Shown here: one piece after another, positions 51,427 to 62,172 of the stretch | Numbering within the stretch: the first letter of the stretch is position 1 | Layout: the number at the start of each line of letters is the position of its first letter | DNA from: Bacteroidota bacterium | GTDB lineage: Bacteria; Bacteroidota; Bacteroidia; Bacteroidales; JAAUTT01 | DNA length: 64,000 bases | Reading direction: 5' to 3' | Assembly (NCBI GenBank): GCA_030706405.1 | Contig: JAUZOO010000004.1 | Coordinates: 434,765 to 498,764 of the forward strand | Notes under the pieces: generated by a model | What the model was told of the DNA's origin: nothing | Seen by the model: only the letters and a program-made list of their open reading frames with translations | Database searches by the model: none | Position numbers and translations under genes: made by a program

Positions 51427-52992
51427 TTATTTGGAGATCTTATCGCTTATATGGAAATAATCGAAGTCTGCATAACCGCCAACATTTTTAGTAGCATAAT
51501 TAAACAAACCAAACCGGTAACCCATAAAATGAGGAATGGTGTAGGCCATCTTCAACTGCTCGCCAATGACAGTCCAGGTTTTACCATCAAGACTGTAGAA
51601 GAAGTTAGCAACATCTGCCTTATTCGTGAAGTTACATTCAGCCTTAAAGTTCACGACATTCTGCGAAAGAGGAATACTTTGTACCTCAACAGGTTTACCC
51701 GAGCCGGCGCTAACCATAACGATAGCTTTTTTACCGTTATTAATTTTAACACCAACCTGTCCAAAGTTTTTTTGCAAAAGACACAAACCAGCAAAATCAC
51801 CCTCCTTCATATTTGACACATCTAACGATGTAAATCCCGTACATTCGGGGCCAATGGTACGTTGGGTCAGAGTATTCTTAGCCATCAAGAACAAGGTATC
51901 AATCCGACCTGTCGTAAGACGCAGATAACCTTTACGTTGAACAATAGACCAAAGCTTATTATTGGGATTGTGGTTCCATTGCCAAACCAACGGCAGGGCC
52001 GGCTCGCCTTTCTTACGGGTAAATTCATCGGAGGCTACAATTCCCGGGATCAAGCCTTTACTTACAGGGAGGTTTAATGTTTCGGGCACTTTACCATCAA
52101 CACCAAGAACAGGCCAGCCATCAACCCATTTTACCGGAACAAGATAAGGGATACGGCCTACGGCTCCGTAATCACGGAACAAATACGAATACCAAGTTCC
52201 ATCGGGCATATCAATGAGCCCGCCCTGAGCTAAACCTAAATCCTGAAAACCAACCTTACCTTCGTATGGCCCGGCAATCTTATCTGCTCTGTGAAGAACA
52301 ACGGTACGCATTCCTCCTCTGGGCCAGGTTATATTAAAAAGATAATACTTACCTTTTACTTTAAAGAGCTGGGATCCTTCAGCCGGAAGACCAATAGCCC
52401 CCGACGGAGCACCTGCATTCTCAATGAGTACCTTTTCTGTTCCTTCCTTTACACCTGAGAAGTCCTCTTTAAGTTCAACTATCCTGAGTTTGCCAGAACC
52501 ATAAATCATATAAACACGGCCATCATCATCAAAAAACAAAGTATGGTCATGATAGGCTGGTTTGAAAGATACTGTCTTCCATGGACCTTTCTCAATATCT
52601 TTAGTTGTATAAATATAAGTCTTACCCGTCGTTTGGGCGAAGGTGGTAACATAGAAATTCCCATTATGGTAACGTAAGCTGCTGGCCCACGAACCTCGGC
52701 CATAAGTACTCTTCCCATTATCAAGACTCTGTTCATCAACATTATCAAGAACATCATAAGCATAGTTAACGAGTTTCCAGTTTACCAAATCTTTAGATTT
52801 CATAATGGGCACCCCGGGACTCATGTGCATGGTAGTACTTGTCATGTAATAGGTATCGCCAACACGAAGCATAGCCATATCGGGAACATCAGCAAATATT
52901 AATGGATTATGAGCCTGCTTTTCCTGCGCCCAAGAAATCGTAAAAAACGATGATGCAACAAATATGGCCAACCCTAAAATCAATCTCTTCAT
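51427..52992 (-). CDS. GH43 (subfamily 12-like) with C-terminal beta-sandwich
   Basis: 521 residues; signal peptide ending ...TISWAQ (23). GH43 propeller with base probably Asp38 in FADVPDMAMLR (usual form DPSVIR; here Met replaces Pro after the Asp), Asp149 (YHDHTLFFDDDG) and acid Glu205 (LPAEGSQLF). TYYMTSTTMHMSPGVPIMKS is typical of subfamily 12. The C-terminal 200 residues form a GH43_C2/DUF1349-type beta-sandwich (QWNHNPNNKLWSI; RFGLFNYATKNVGGYADFDY). Members include arabinofuranosidases that act on doubly substituted xylose. A related gene lies at 55237-56781. The 210-bp gap upstream is the largest within this minus-strand block. Confidence 0.92.
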   Translation of the reverse strand: MKRLILGLAIFVASSFFTISWAQEKQAHNPLIFADVPDMAMLRVGDTYYMTSTTMHMSPGVPIMKSKDLVNWKLVNYAYDVLDNVDEQSLDNGKSTYGRGSWASSLRYHNGNFYVTTFAQTTGKTYIYTTKDIEKGPWKTVSFKPAYHDHTLFFDDDGRVYMIYGSGKLRIVELKEDFSGVKEGTEKVLIENAGAPSGAIGLPAEGSQLFKVKGKYYLFNITWPRGGMRTVVLHRADKIAGPYEGKVGFQDLGLAQGGLIDMPDGTWYSYLFRDYGAVGRIPYLVPVKWVDGWPVLGVDGKVPETLNLPVSKGLIPGIVASDEFTRKKGEPALPLVWQWNHNPNNKLWSIVQRKGYLRLTTGRIDTLFLMAKNTLTQRTIGPECTGFTSLDVSNMKEGDFAGLCLLQKNFGQVGVKINNGKKAIVMVSAGSGKPVEVQSIPLSQNVVNFKAECNFTNKADVANFFYSLDGKTWTVIGEQLKMAYTIPHFMGYRFGLFNYATKNVGGYADFDYFHISDKISK

Positions 52993-53077
52993 TTATATTT
53001 CATTTAATTAAAATCTCACAAAAACTAAAGCCATTTTACAGAATCATCTACTTAAGCAACACGTACTCATAATCAAA

Positions 53078-53202
53078 TCATACTCTAAAATAAGCTGACA
53101 TTCGCAATCCTATTTTGAAGCCTTTATCCAGAGCGTCGTAATCCAAAACTTTGCTGCCTTTTAAAGTTGACGCAATCGGGATTACAACTATTGAAAATCC
53201 TT
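53078..53202 (-). other. Orphan open stretch in the GH43-CE1 gap
   Basis: Directly after the CE1 stop, a different minus-strand frame stays open for about 40 codons and ends with TGA at 53078-53080. It contains STLKGSKVLDYDALDKGFKI then GLRMSAYFRV, which reads like the C-terminus of a protein rather than random sequence. There is no start codon and no room for a domain. Possibly the tail of a deleted gene. I do not recognise the family. Confidence 0.3.
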
Positions 53203-55158
<1,956 letters not shown>

Positions 55159-55236
55159 TTAATAGTTATATGGTTAAAAATCAAAATATTAAACACATTG
55201 ATAATGCAACTAATATTACGAGTTATTTGTATGCAT

Positions 55237-56781
55237 TTATTGCATTCTAAACCAGTCAAAATCAACATATCCACCGGGTTGTTTAGTGGCATAATTAAAC
55301 AGGCAAAACTTATTACCTGTAAAAATGGAAAGGCTAAATCTCATAGTCAGTTCATTCCCCAATGTTTTAAAGACCTTATTATCTATACTATAGGAAAAAC
55401 AAGCTTTACCGGTTCCATAATAGGCATTGGCAGCAAGGTATATGGTTGAGCCTTTAATTAAGGTCGAGTCAACAGTAGTTCCATTATTAACCATTATGAT
55501 ATAGTTTTTACCCTTTTCTTTCTTAACCGCGATATATCCATAGGGATCCTGAAAAACTGCCAGTCCGGCAATGTCGCCTTCTTTCATTTTGTCTGTAACC
55601 ATTTTGGTAACGCCAATTGTAGGAGCTGTGTCTGAGTAATAAGCAAACAATTTTTGGGTAAGTGTATTACGGGCTTCGCGTAAATTGCCGACAGGTTGAA
55701 CTGTTTTAAGACGTAAGAAACCTTTTCTTTCTGTTAGCGACCATTTTGAAGAATCGGGATTATGATTCCACCCCCATTGCATGCCCAAAACAATACTATC
55801 GAATTCATCGGAAGTGGGTAAATCGGTAATAGGATAGGTTTTCCCGACATTAGGTTTCTTATAGGTTACAACCCCTTTTCCATCAATGCCCACCATTGGC
55901 CAACCGTCTGTCCATGTAACTGGTTGCAGGGATGGCAAACGGCCAAACGGCCCCCGGTCGAGGAACAGCATTGTCCACCATTCGCCAGTTTGGGTTTGGA
56001 TAAGCGCCCCCTGATGTATCCCAAAGTTTAACGTTCCTTTATTCTTGTCCCAAATAACAACCTTCTGTTCATAAGGACCATAGATATTCTTTGAGCGCAA
56101 GGCAACCTGTCCCCCATCGGCACCGCCATAGGTACTATACAAATAGTAATAACCATTAAGCTTATAGATGTGGGTACCTTCCAGCCCGGGCCGTATATCG
56201 CCTTTATATACAAGAGAATCCTTACTGATTGGCGCGAAATTATTATCCAGTTCGGTCATAAAAATCTTTCCATAACCATAAGCTACATAAATTTTCCCGT
56301 CTTCATCGAAAAACAAACCCGGGTCATGGAATCCTCTGGTTAATTTCCGTATTTCCCAAGGACCGGCAGGGTTAGAGGCTGTACACATAAAAGCGCCCTC
56401 ATTAAGCGTATTGTACAAAACATAAAATTTCCCATTATGATATTTTAAGCTTCCTGCCCATTGACCATGGGCATAGCGATTACATCCTTCCAGATTATAA
56501 CAGGGACTGTAATCCATCCGCGGAACGACATTACTACAGTATTCCCAATTTACCAGATCGTGAGATTTTAATATTGGGACACCTGGAAAAATGAACATCG
56601 TTGTTGACAACATATAATATGTATCATCAACACGAATTACATCAATATCCGGGAAATCAGCATTAATTACAGGATTGGTAAACGTGCCATCGCCATTGTC
56701 GCTATGCCTTTTTTGGGCTTGGAGGTCTGGTTGCAACAAAATGAGAAGGAACAAGATTCCCAAGTATAATTTTTTAAACAT
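55237..56781 (-). CDS. GH43 (subfamily 12-like) with C-terminal beta-sandwich
   Basis: 514 residues; signal peptide ending ...DLQAQ (23). GH43 residues: base Asp45 in ADFPDIDVIR, Asp153 (FHDPGLFFDEDG), acid Glu201 (GLEGTHIY). Cys94 and Cys100 lie in an extra loop (YSPCYNLEGCNRY) and may form a disulfide. The C-terminal sandwich (about 320-514) resembles that of the GH43 at 51427 (FCLFNYATKQPGGYVDFDWF). The pair flanks the bimodular CE1 gene. Arabinofuranosidase or beta-xylosidase acting on decorated xylan is likely. First gene of the minus-strand block on the right; the promoter should lie in the A+T-rich gap beyond 56781. Confidence 0.92.
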   Translation of the reverse strand: MFKKLYLGILFLLILLQPDLQAQKRHSDNGDGTFTNPVINADFPDIDVIRVDDTYYMLSTTMFIFPGVPILKSHDLVNWEYCSNVVPRMDYSPCYNLEGCNRYAHGQWAGSLKYHNGKFYVLYNTLNEGAFMCTASNPAGPWEIRKLTRGFHDPGLFFDEDGKIYVAYGYGKIFMTELDNNFAPISKDSLVYKGDIRPGLEGTHIYKLNGYYYLYSTYGGADGGQVALRSKNIYGPYEQKVVIWDKNKGTLNFGIHQGALIQTQTGEWWTMLFLDRGPFGRLPSLQPVTWTDGWPMVGIDGKGVVTYKKPNVGKTYPITDLPTSDEFDSIVLGMQWGWNHNPDSSKWSLTERKGFLRLKTVQPVGNLREARNTLTQKLFAYYSDTAPTIGVTKMVTDKMKEGDIAGLAVFQDPYGYIAVKKEKGKNYIIMVNNGTTVDSTLIKGSTIYLAANAYYGTGKACFSYSIDNKVFKTLGNELTMRFSLSIFTGNKFCLFNYATKQPGGYVDFDWFRMQ

Positions 56782-56828
56782 TCTGTTTAATTTACAATTA
56801 TTAGTATTTCAATAAGTTATTAGTTATT

Positions 56829-56994
56829 AAAAGATTCGTTGCGACTATTGCCTCCTAAAGCAAGCGACCGGTTCAGGGTAACTGTTTTCCCCAAAAACAC
56901 GACGATGTTATATAAGCCATAACTTATCTTGCCCTAAAGTCTTATATAAGCTTAGAAATAAAAAAATGCCAATTCCTAAAATCCTAGTTTTCAT
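56829..56994 (-). pseudogene. Decayed GH127/GH146 remnant
   Basis: On the minus strand a signal-peptide-like start, MKTRILGIGIFLFLSLYKT (ATG at 56994), runs to a stop at 56908. In the next frame, 56900-56829 reads FLGKTVTLNRSLALGGNSRN then ESF. That matches residues 296-318 of the GH127/146 at 13631-16021 at 15 of 23 positions, including TVT, RSLA, GGNSR and E. The stop before and after, the frame change and the tiny size show a deletion remnant of a second GH127/146 gene at the upstream end of the operon. Confidence 0.7.
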
Positions 56995-57798
56995 TTTTTT
57001 ATATAAATTTCCAAATAGATCATTCCGTTGGCAAGTACAACACACAAGCATCAAGCAAGGAATAACCATGCTAGGAGACATATCGATCTCAGAAGACAGC
57101 ACCCCTAGAGCAAAAACAAACTTTCTCTGGTTTCTCATAAATAAAGACTACGGAGCTAGTTATAAATACAGGTTAGAGTACGAGAAAAATTACTACTATT
57201 CCTTTCCCTGAAACCCGAGATAAAAGTAGTTTCCTCATTATGGTTTCATTTATTAGAGAGTAACAAGAAATTGTCTAGGAGTAACGAAATTTGTATTTTA
57301 CAACTATTCAACTAGGTCTTTCACGTCTAACATAGGCAACACCAACAAACTACTAAAAAGCCAATTAACTCCATATAACCATTCCAAAACTGGCTGAATA
57401 AAGTCTTGTTATCCTTATTTGAATACCTTTTATTCGTCAAGTATCGTCTCCCCCAAATTTAAAATCTCAATCTGGCTTTTACCCTCAACTTCATCCAATA
57501 GTGTACATCAAAATATTCCTAATAATTACAAATAATGGTTTTATATTACCTACTAAGTTTTGATTCTCTTCCAAACAAAAACTATTTTAATTATGTTATA
57601 TTGCAGTAACGATTTTCACAAAAGCAAAATTCTTTTCTTGCAAAAAGCATTCATCATTATCAAATGTTATTGTATAATAATTGTGGAGGTAATCTTAATT
57701 AAAGCTTCATTATGAATTATTAATTGTTATTTTTACGCTTATTAACCAATTAGGCGTTTGCCTTTATACTATTAACTAACAGACACATACAATAACCT
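56995..57798. promoter_or_regulatory. Divergent A+T-rich intergenic region upstream of HTCS and the minus-strand block
   Basis: About 800 bp with no supported gene. It should hold the promoter for the HTCS (start 57799) and, on the other strand, the promoter and HTCS binding site for the operon beginning at 56781. A sequence matching the Bacteroides -7 element (TAAATTTG on the minus strand, 57454-57461) is present, but a -33 TTTG at proper spacing is not clear. No convincing direct or inverted repeat that could be called an operator was found by eye. An 81-codon plus-strand frame at 56966-57211 is not protein-like. Confidence 0.4.
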
Positions 57799-60700
57799 AT
57801 GAAAAAATGGTTTGTTTTATGGTGCTTATTTTCTTTTATTTTAAGTCCCATCACTGCTAATAAAATCTTAATTACCAACATAAACGAGAAGTACAACCTG
57901 CCAAAGAACAGTACCAACTGTATGTTTCAAGATTCAAAGGGTTTTTTATGGTTTGGCATGGCTAACGGATTATACAAATTCGATCTGAATAATTTTTCCA
58001 ATATCAGCTCTAACCAAAACAGATTTAATAATTTCCCGAAATCAGACGTTCGCTCCATTATTGAATATGCGCCAGGCCTACTTCTTATTGGAACATATAG
58101 TAAAGGGTTATGGGGATATAATACGATAACCGAAAGAGTGTTCCCGGTACATATAAACTTACCGATAGACCTTTCAAAATCGTTTATTCATTGTCTTTTC
58201 CTCGATAAAACAGGAGCTATCTGGATGGGAACATCCAAAGGCTTAATCAGAATTAAAAATTCGGGGAAGGAAATTGGCAGTTTTGAATTGCTCAATCTGT
58301 TTAATAACAGGAATTCAGACATGGGGAATAGCGACGTTATCAGCGTAACTGAATCAAAAGCTGGAGTTATTTGGTTTATTACGATGAGTCGTCTGGGATA
58401 TTTTAACTCAACATCAAAAAGAATAACAACTTTTCTTACTTACAAATCACACTCATCATTCTCCTTTTTGGATGATAAAAAAATTTTAATAGGAAACTTT
58501 GGAGCCGGAGCGACCGTTTTTAACACCGAAACTTTAAAATTTGAGCCTATTCAAATTAAAGGTCTCTCTGACAAAGCTCAATCTATGTACGTTTATAAAG
58601 ATCATAATTCAAATATATGGCTAAGCATTGCAAATGCCGGCTTACTCCTTTGGCAGCCCAATTCATCGCAAACAACAATTATATCCAATAAAAATCCGGA
58701 ATATTCAACCTTAAACTCCAATACAATAAGCCAGATTTACGAAACTAGGGATGGAGCCTTATGGGCATGCAACGAGGATGGCATCAACATGATATGCCTG
58801 AAAAAAAATCTTTTTCAGTCGTTCTCATGTAATAAAACCGATAATAACTCGGATCTCGCCATTGGTATCAGGGCATTATTGAACTCCAACAATGGCTTCA
58901 TCTGGGTTGGAACCATTGGTGGCGGACTAAAACAATTTAATCTGACCACACATAAATTTACGGATGTATCGCTTGTTTCAGAAGGTAAAACGATTGAAAA
59001 AACCATTCAGTCAATCATCCGTGATCATAATGGCAACCTCTGGTTAGGAACCGAGGGGGATGGCGTTATTAAATTTATGCCTGATAAAAAATCGGGATAT
59101 ACCAAAGGAAAGATTATTAATTATCGTCTATACCCTAAACCATTCCCATTTAAAACCTTAAACAACAACTATATCATGTGCCTTTTGGAGGACAAACATA
59201 ACAATATATGGATAGGGACATGGCACGGACTTAGCCTTTTGGAATCCACTGAACTGGAAAAACCCGACCAGTCCAATGCGGTAATAAAAAATTTCATAAA
59301 CAGCCAGTCCGATAATCTTTCTATCAGCGACAATATTATTATGAGCCTTAAGGAGGATGCTGCCGGGAATATCTGGATAGGCACACAAGAAGGGTTAAAC
59401 AAGGTAATTAAAACGGTCAAAGGCTATCAATTCGAACATACTTTTAAAGATAAGGAAGGAATACCTCTCACCGACAAAAAAATTTTAGCGATCCATCAGG
59501 ACCGGAAAGGTAATTTGTGGTTTTCGACGCAGGATGGGGGTATTTCCCTTTTAAATACAAAAACTGGTATTTTTAAAGACTTCAATTCCGAAAACGGATT
59601 TAACGACAACATTATTACGTCAATTACCGAAGATTCCTCAGGAAGCCTATGGCTAGGCACCAATAATGGCTTATGCAGGTTTAACCCCTCAGTTCCTTCC
59701 TTTAAGAATTACACTACCGATGATGGACTCATCTCTAATGATTTCTTATTTAATTCCAACTGTACAATCGGCAATTATATGTTTTTAGGAAGCAATAAAA
59801 GCCTGACAGCATTTACTCCACGGGATTTCATCGTATCAACGTTTAAACCGAATCTTTCTTTTACCGATCTTAAAATATTTAACAAACCTGTTGGCATAAA
59901 TACCAAAGGCTCTCCACTAAAAGAACACATCAGCATTGTTAAATCAATTACCCTTAATCATAATCAGAACTTTATAACAATAGCATTTGCAGCCTTAGAC
60001 TTTAAACATCAAAATGAGATAAAGTATTCCTGCATTATGAAGGGATTGGAAAAGTCGTGGAATAATTTAGGTAAAGAGCATAAAATAACCTATACCAATC
60101 TGGCTCCTGGACATTACACGTTCAAGGTAAAGGCTTATAGTTCGAACGATTGCAATAACGCCTCCTATATCTCTCTTGATATCATTGTAAAGCCGCCTTA
60201 TTGGGCAACAATATGGGCCTACTCGGTATATGTCATACTTCTATTTTTCATATTATTCCGAATCTACCTTTATTTTCTCAATAAAGAAAGACGCGAAAAC
60301 GCCTTAGCTTTAGAACGTTTAACTGCTAAGAACATGCACGAAATGGATCTTATGCGGTTGCGTTTCTTTACAAACATAAGCCATGAATTTCGCACCCCTT
60401 TAACCTTAATTTCTGCTCCCCTTGAGTCATTAATAAACGACAAACCCGACGAGACAAAAGCGCAGAGTTATTATCAGCTTATGCTGAAAAATGTCCACCG
60501 GTTAACAAGACTGATCAACCAGCTACTCGATTTGCGAAAGATTGAAGAAGGTTACCTGAAAATGGAATGGGACCAAGGGGATATTATTGATTTCATCCAA
60601 AAGACAATCAATTCGTTCCAGAACTATGCCGAAAAACGCGATATAACCTTCACTTTTCAATCAGACATCGACAAGTTATTCACCTTTTTTGATGCCGATA

Positions 60701-61941
60701 AGCTTGATAAAGTTCTGTTTAACTTGTTATCTAATGCCTTTAAATATACACCCAACAATGGATACATCACTTTTACCATCGAAGAAAAAGCACCTACAGA
60801 AATTTCTTTCCAAGGGATAGTTGAGAATTACCTTGAAATCAAAATCTCAGATTCGGGCATCGGAATACCCAAGGATTCTATCGATAAAATCTTCGAGCCT
60901 TTTCATCAGGTAAACAAAAACAAACCCATTGACAGCGCAGCTACCGGAATTGGGTTATCCCTTACCAAAGAACTGATTGAGATGCATAATGGCAAAATCA
61001 CTGTGGAGAGTGAAGAAAACAAAGGATCTTGTTTCACGCTTTATTTGCCGGTATACGAATCGAATCCCCAGGAAAAATCGCAGACCGGCGATATTAAAGA
61101 CGACACTGGTAGCCAGACTAGCCCAAAAACAGAAGAGGCTGCGGAACTCGTCAGGGAAGCCAAAGTTACTACATCTCCTTCTAAATCGCTGGTTCTGATC
61201 GTCGAAGACAATGCCGATTTGCGAACATTTATCGCCGGAGAATTACAAAAAAAATATCGTGTGCTTGAAGCTGCAAACGGACAGGAAGGGTTGGAGCAGG
61301 CCATTCAAAAAGTTCCGGATTTAATCGTTAGTGATATTATGATGGACAAAATGGATGGTATCGAGCTTTGCCAGAAAATTAAAACGGATGAACGCTCAAG
61401 TCATATTCCCATAATCCTATTAACAGCAAGGCATTCGGAAGACACCAAATTAAGCAGTTTTGAAATAGGGGCAGACGATTATATTACCAAACCTTTCAAT
61501 GTTAGCCTGCTACTCTCAAGGATAAAAAATCTGATAGAACAACGTCGAAAACTACGTATGCTCTTTAGTAAAGATACGAACTTAGACTTTTCGTCTGTTG
61601 CTACAAACAAAGTAGATTCTCAATTTCTGGAAAAACTCACCCAACACATTGAAACAAATTTGGAGAATCCCGATTTTGATCCATCGATGCTGGCGGAGAA
61701 AATGGCTATGAGCAGGATGCAGCTCTACCGCAAAGTAGCAGCATTGACAAACCAAACCGTACTAAATTTAATTCGTACTATACGATTAAATAAAGCGGCC
61801 GAACTACTTATCTCCTCCAACATGCAGATCGCTGAAATTGCTGATGCTGTGGGCTATACTGAAGCATCCAACTTCACCAAAAGTTTCATAAGACAATTTA
61901 ATCAGACTCCTAGTCAATTTATTCGCTCTCATCGAAAATAG
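57799..61941 (+). CDS. Hybrid two-component system (HTCS) regulator of the locus
   Basis: 1380 residues; signal sequence (MKKWFVLWCLFSFILSPITA), then a periplasmic sensor of about 14 propeller-type repeats. Eleven carry a clear G-x-(I/L)-W-(I/L/F)-G/S signature, e.g. GNIWIGTQEGLN, GFIWVGTIGGGL and GSLWLGTNNGL, consistent with two seven-bladed propellers. A Y_Y_Y domain follows at about 715-798, then one transmembrane segment (about 801-825). The HisKA domain has His862 (NISHEFRTPL); the HATPase has DSGIGIP and TGIGLSL (about 965-1085). The receiver domain (about 1130-1250) has phospho-acceptor Asp1179 (VSDIMMD), and an AraC-type DNA-binding domain fills about 1275-1380. Divergent from the CAZyme operon, it is the expected activator, responding to a xylan oligosaccharide. 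XynR of Prevotella is a functional parallel. Confidence 0.96.
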   Translation: MKKWFVLWCLFSFILSPITANKILITNINEKYNLPKNSTNCMFQDSKGFLWFGMANGLYKFDLNNFSNISSNQNRFNNFPKSDVRSIIEYAPGLLLIGTYSKGLWGYNTITERVFPVHINLPIDLSKSFIHCLFLDKTGAIWMGTSKGLIRIKNSGKEIGSFELLNLFNNRNSDMGNSDVISVTESKAGVIWFITMSRLGYFNSTSKRITTFLTYKSHSSFSFLDDKKILIGNFGAGATVFNTETLKFEPIQIKGLSDKAQSMYVYKDHNSNIWLSIANAGLLLWQPNSSQTTIISNKNPEYSTLNSNTISQIYETRDGALWACNEDGINMICLKKNLFQSFSCNKTDNNSDLAIGIRALLNSNNGFIWVGTIGGGLKQFNLTTHKFTDVSLVSEGKTIEKTIQSIIRDHNGNLWLGTEGDGVIKFMPDKKSGYTKGKIINYRLYPKPFPFKTLNNNYIMCLLEDKHNNIWIGTWHGLSLLESTELEKPDQSNAVIKNFINSQSDNLSISDNIIMSLKEDAAGNIWIGTQEGLNKVIKTVKGYQFEHTFKDKEGIPLTDKKILAIHQDRKGNLWFSTQDGGISLLNTKTGIFKDFNSENGFNDNIITSITEDSSGSLWLGTNNGLCRFNPSVPSFKNYTTDDGLISNDFLFNSNCTIGNYMFLGSNKSLTAFTPRDFIVSTFKPNLSFTDLKIFNKPVGINTKGSPLKEHISIVKSITLNHNQNFITIAFAALDFKHQNEIKYSCIMKGLEKSWNNLGKEHKITYTNLAPGHYTFKVKAYSSNDCNNASYISLDIIVKPPYWATIWAYSVYVILLFFILFRIYLYFLNKERRENALALERLTAKNMHEMDLMRLRFFTNISHEFRTPLTLISAPLESLINDKPDETKAQSYYQLMLKNVHRLTRLINQLLDLRKIEEGYLKMEWDQGDIIDFIQKTINSFQNYAEKRDITFTFQSDIDKLFTFFDADKLDKVLFNLLSNAFKYTPNNGYITFTIEEKAPTEISFQGIVENYLEIKISDSGIGIPKDSIDKIFEPFHQVNKNKPIDSAATGIGLSLTKELIEMHNGKITVESEENKGSCFTLYLPVYESNPQEKSQTGDIKDDTGSQTSPKTEEAAELVREAKVTTSPSKSLVLIVEDNADLRTFIAGELQKKYRVLEAANGQEGLEQAIQKVPDLIVSDIMMDKMDGIELCQKIKTDERSSHIPIILLTARHSEDTKLSSFEIGADDYITKPFNVSLLLSRIKNLIEQRRKLRMLFSKDTNLDFSSVATNKVDSQFLEKLTQHIETNLENPDFDPSMLAEKMAMSRMQLYRKVAALTNQTVLNLIRTIRLNKAAELLISSNMQIAEIADAVGYTEASNFTKSFIRQFNQTPSQFIRSHRK

Positions 61942-62120
61942 ACCTTTCCTTTAGCGACTTTTTTATATGAATAAAATCATAACCTTCGAAAAAAACTGCA
62001 TTCGCGCTGTTCTATGAATTTGCAGCAATAGTTTGGTTGTGTACGCCAGCAAAGTTCTAATGCGGCCGATAGGGCTCACTTTCGCAATAGCAATTACAAC
62101 CATCCGGAAATAATCCAGCG

Positions 62121-62143
62121 TAGTTTTGGCGATAGCCTAACTA
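62121..62143. terminator. Hairpin between convergent HTCS and GH13 genes
   Basis: TAGTT (62121-62125) pairs with AACTA (62139-62143) and GGC (62128-62130) with GCC (62135-62137) around a GATA loop, with a small internal bulge. It lies in the 231-bp gap between two convergent stop codons, where a bidirectional terminator is expected. Only a modest T-run (ATTTT near 62157) follows on the plus strand. The rest of the gap shows nothing I can name. Confidence 0.4.
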
Positions 62144-62172
62144 CGAACGGGTGGCTATTTTGAAAACAATAC

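Noticed and set aside
56966-57211. 81-codon plus-strand frame in the intergenic region
   Set aside because: Overlaps the opposite-strand GH127/146 remnant, composition is aromatic- and Lys-rich with no known motif, and no partner gene nearby.
57454-57461. TAAATTTG (minus strand) as the operon promoter -7 box
   Set aside because: Matches the Bacteroides consensus, but a TTTG at the -33 position with normal spacing was not found, and the site is over 600 bp from the first gene.
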